Of a DNA stretch of 64,000 nt, positions 61,764 to 64,000 are shown one piece after another (positions within the stretch are counted from its first letter, which is position 1; every line of letters begins with the position of its first letter). Source of the stretch: Atherix ibis (lineage: Eukaryota > Arthropoda > Insecta > Diptera > Athericidae); contig OY282610.1 of the NCBI GenBank assembly GCA_958298945.1, positions 44,089,667 through 44,153,666 on the forward strand, written 5' to 3'. Both the position numbers and the translations under genes were made by a program. The notes beneath the pieces were generated by a model that ran no database searches, was not told the DNA's origin, and saw only the letters and a list, made by a program, of their open reading frames with translations.

Positions 61764-61854
61764 TTACCGGACAGCTTTAATTTTGTATTACATGTCCAGA
61801 AAGGACTAGTTACCGGACAGCTTTAATTTTGTATTACATGTCCAGAAAGGACTA
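61764..61854. repeat. 45-bp perfect direct repeat
   Basis: TTACCGGACAGCTTTAATTT... occupies 61764-61808 and 61810-61854, identical over 45 bp with one base between. A recent tandem duplication. Confidence 0.95.
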
Positions 61855-63751
61855 ACGCATACGTGTAAGTTATGTGAAGTATATGGTTACCAGATCACTC
61901 TCAGCGATGCCATTTGCACCTCGTACTTTTCTGTAACATCTCGTATGACAAAAAGCAAAATGGAACAGTTTAACAATAGTTTAAAAAAACTTTTCGACTC
62001 TTATAACAATAAGAACCAACTATGATTAGTATTTCTGTCCTTTCTACTATTAATAAATCTCCTAAATTGTCAAATTTTAAGCATTCAGGAGAAATTTTTT
62101 TTTACTTATGCAATATCAAAAATGTTGACAATATTTTTTTTATTTTCTGTAAATTTCATAAGCACATTTATAAGCTGAAAATAATTTGTACATTAAAAAA
62201 AAGTTCTTCATTACGTATTTCATCCATAATAGAAAGTGAGTATAGTTTAGAAAAAATAAAGGAAAACTGTCTATCCTTAACAAAATAGCACCAAAAATAG
62301 GCAAAGACGAATATGATGGTGGAAAATCATGGACGATTTTTGATAAGTTCTGTGGTGGATGGGAAATTTGCATTTTTCTTTACTTTTCTTGTGCGTTTGC
62401 ACCCGTCTACATATTTATTTACGACTGACAGAGAATTACGTGACTTGTCAATTTTTCTTTCGTGTCAAAAACTTTTGGCATTCACGATAAAAATGCCAGA
62501 GCAGATCATTTAGCTTGGCGTAAAATTATTCGCGATTTTACTGTTCTAGGCAGAAGACATAAATCTACTGGCGCTATTCCCTTCATCTAGCCGGTACAAA
62601 TATGGGTAATGCTCCGAACTGAAAAGGCATCGAATACGTTATTAGAGTCTGTCAAAAAAGTAACAACAATTGAGAGTGAATGCTTCATTTGTTTTAAGAA
62701 ACTCAAGACGTAGACTTTGTTTGTATCGTGCATCCTAGAATAGTGTTCTTAATGTTCCTTGTTTCAGCAAAGGATGTTAACCTAGCTCAAAAAAAAAAAA
62801 CAATTGATGGAAAGCGAAATGATTATAGCAGCATACTAATATCGTAGAGTACAGGTACTCGCCCATAGATAAGACCATATCTTATGATGAACACAACAGG
62901 ATTTTCGTCTAGAAATGAACACCTGCAAATAAATATTTGCTAATAAAAAAGAAAAGAAAAAAAGAAATATTTTTTCTCCTTGTTCGCCATTTCAGTTTTG
63001 CTTAAATGGTATCCTGTTTAAATGGGAGGACTTGCAATTTTTCGATTCTTTCGGTTTTTTTTTGTTTTTCCTTATTGAGCTTCTACATCACGAATGATAA
63101 ATGATATCCTGTACTATTCCTACTTGCTACAATTTCTTCCTCATACTAACTAGTTAGGATGCGTTCACGTTAAATACTATTCACGATGAATTTTCTAGCA
63201 ATTCAATTTACTTATTAGCTTCTACTTACATCAAATGGAATCATTAATCAAGGTAGTAAGAAAATTTATCCCATCATTCTGATAGTATCCATTTCTATCG
63301 TGTTTATTCATTTTAAGTGCGTCTTTGTTAATATTATTTTCAAGATAAAGTTATCAGTCAATTTATTCACTATGTAATTATGCAAAAGGATTACGTGAAT
63401 ATAAGTTATACAATCTACATAAAAGTATAGTAGATATATTTTCATATATTGTATGATTTTGTTACGATTTAATTTTGAAAAAAACTGCTTTATTAGAAAA
63501 TAAATTTTAAGTGTTCAAAATACCTCTGACAATATGAGGATTATTTCAAATTAGTTTATTTTTATTAAAAAGAATTTTTTTTATTTATAAAATTTAGAAA
63601 AGTTGCGCACCTTTTAAGGAACTTAGCTTATTTTGAATTAAAAAGAAAAAAAAGTTATTTTTTTATGAGATATGATATTAATTATAAAAAATATATTTTA
63701 TTAGATTTGAATAAAATTTCAGTAATTTTGAATTATTAAATTTATTGGAAA
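61855..63751. other. AT-rich intergenic DNA, no gene seen
   Basis: Short frames at 62022-62288 and 62313-62513 have no recognised similarity. Nothing else supported. Confidence 0.6.
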
Positions 63752-64000
63752 TACGAGGATCGTTCAATAAGTCCTTAAAAAAAGATGGAAAAAAACTGTT
63801 TTTAAAAAAAAAAATTTTTTATTTTTCAACATAATCTCCTTTTAACTCTATACACTTTCCAACCGTTTTTCCAAAATTTTTATCCCGTCCAAAAAATAGG
63901 ATTTCGGAAGTTCTGCAAAATACTCATCCGTTTGAGCAATGACGTCCTCGTTGGAAGTGAACCGTCGTCCGCCAAGCCATTTCTTCAGATTGGGGAAAAG
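63752..64000 (-). mobile_element. Mariner copy cut by the window edge (same family as 30353)
   Basis: TA at 63752-63753, then the terminal repeat CGAGGATCGTTCAATAAGTC from 63754. The next 245 bp match 30355-30604 almost base for base, differing in a few substitutions and homopolymer lengths. The minus strand therefore encodes the C-terminal end of the same transposase. One T fewer in CACTTTCC (near 63860) shifts its frame relative to the other copy, so at least this copy is inactive at its end. The rest lies beyond the window. Confidence 0.96.

Overview
This window looks like AT-rich, gene-poor nuclear DNA from an insect, probably a fly (Diptera), although the order is an inference. The grounds are one spliced RR-1 cuticular protein gene with short introns, several mariner families, other Tc1/mariner-superfamily relics, jockey/R1-like and RTE-like non-LTR retrotransposon relics, and large AT-rich satellites. 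There is no bacterial or viral gene structure, no CRISPR array, and no rRNA or tRNA gene that I could recognise. A run of 26 N at 51522-51547 shows that this is a scaffold from an assembly.

Layout. 1-7290: satellite of about 421 bp units, 17 full copies and one partial, running off the left edge. 7291-9986: AT-rich with nothing recognisable. 9987-10583: a 112-bp near-perfect palindrome, an internally inverted mariner relic, then a 16-bp-stem hairpin. 11300-12075: short palindromic repeats built on TTAATCAAGGGTAATT and GCGCCATTTTT. 13080-13510: a Tc1/mariner-like relic beside a jockey-like reverse transcriptase scrap. 17150-19040: a decayed tandem repeat of about 480 bp. 19617-21033: the only convincing host gene, a four-exon RR-1 cuticle protein with TATA box, initiator, signal peptide and poly(A) signal. 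21178-23762: a second satellite (315-332 bp, 8 copies) beginning only about 145 bp past that poly(A) signal.

25700-31620 is a transposon graveyard: mariner, the 3' end of an R1/jockey-like element, a Tc1/mariner-like relic, a jockey-like RT/RNase H relic, and a mariner with 29-bp terminal inverted repeats and TA duplications. 34923-36440 holds a 165-bp tandem array that appears to have grown out of a transposase pseudogene. Further mariners lie at 37011-38150 and 41297-42591; the second is almost intact, with one in-frame stop and one frameshift. Another Tc1/mariner-like relic is at 43250-43848. 47490-49400 pairs an RTE-like relic (minus) with an R1-like 3' end (plus). 55758-58560 is a heptamer array whose core is about 1.4 kb of apparently perfect TTAAAAA repeats. 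60500-61490 joins a mariner 3' relic to an array of roughly 60-bp units carrying GCATCAGATC/GATCTGATGC palindromes. The window ends inside a mariner copy nearly identical to the one at 30353.

The genes form no pathway: one structural cuticle gene sits in repetitive DNA shaped by transposon decay and tandem amplification. The most unusual observation is the transposase-derived 165-bp array, a plausible case of a satellite caught forming. I found no convincing undescribed multi-gene system.
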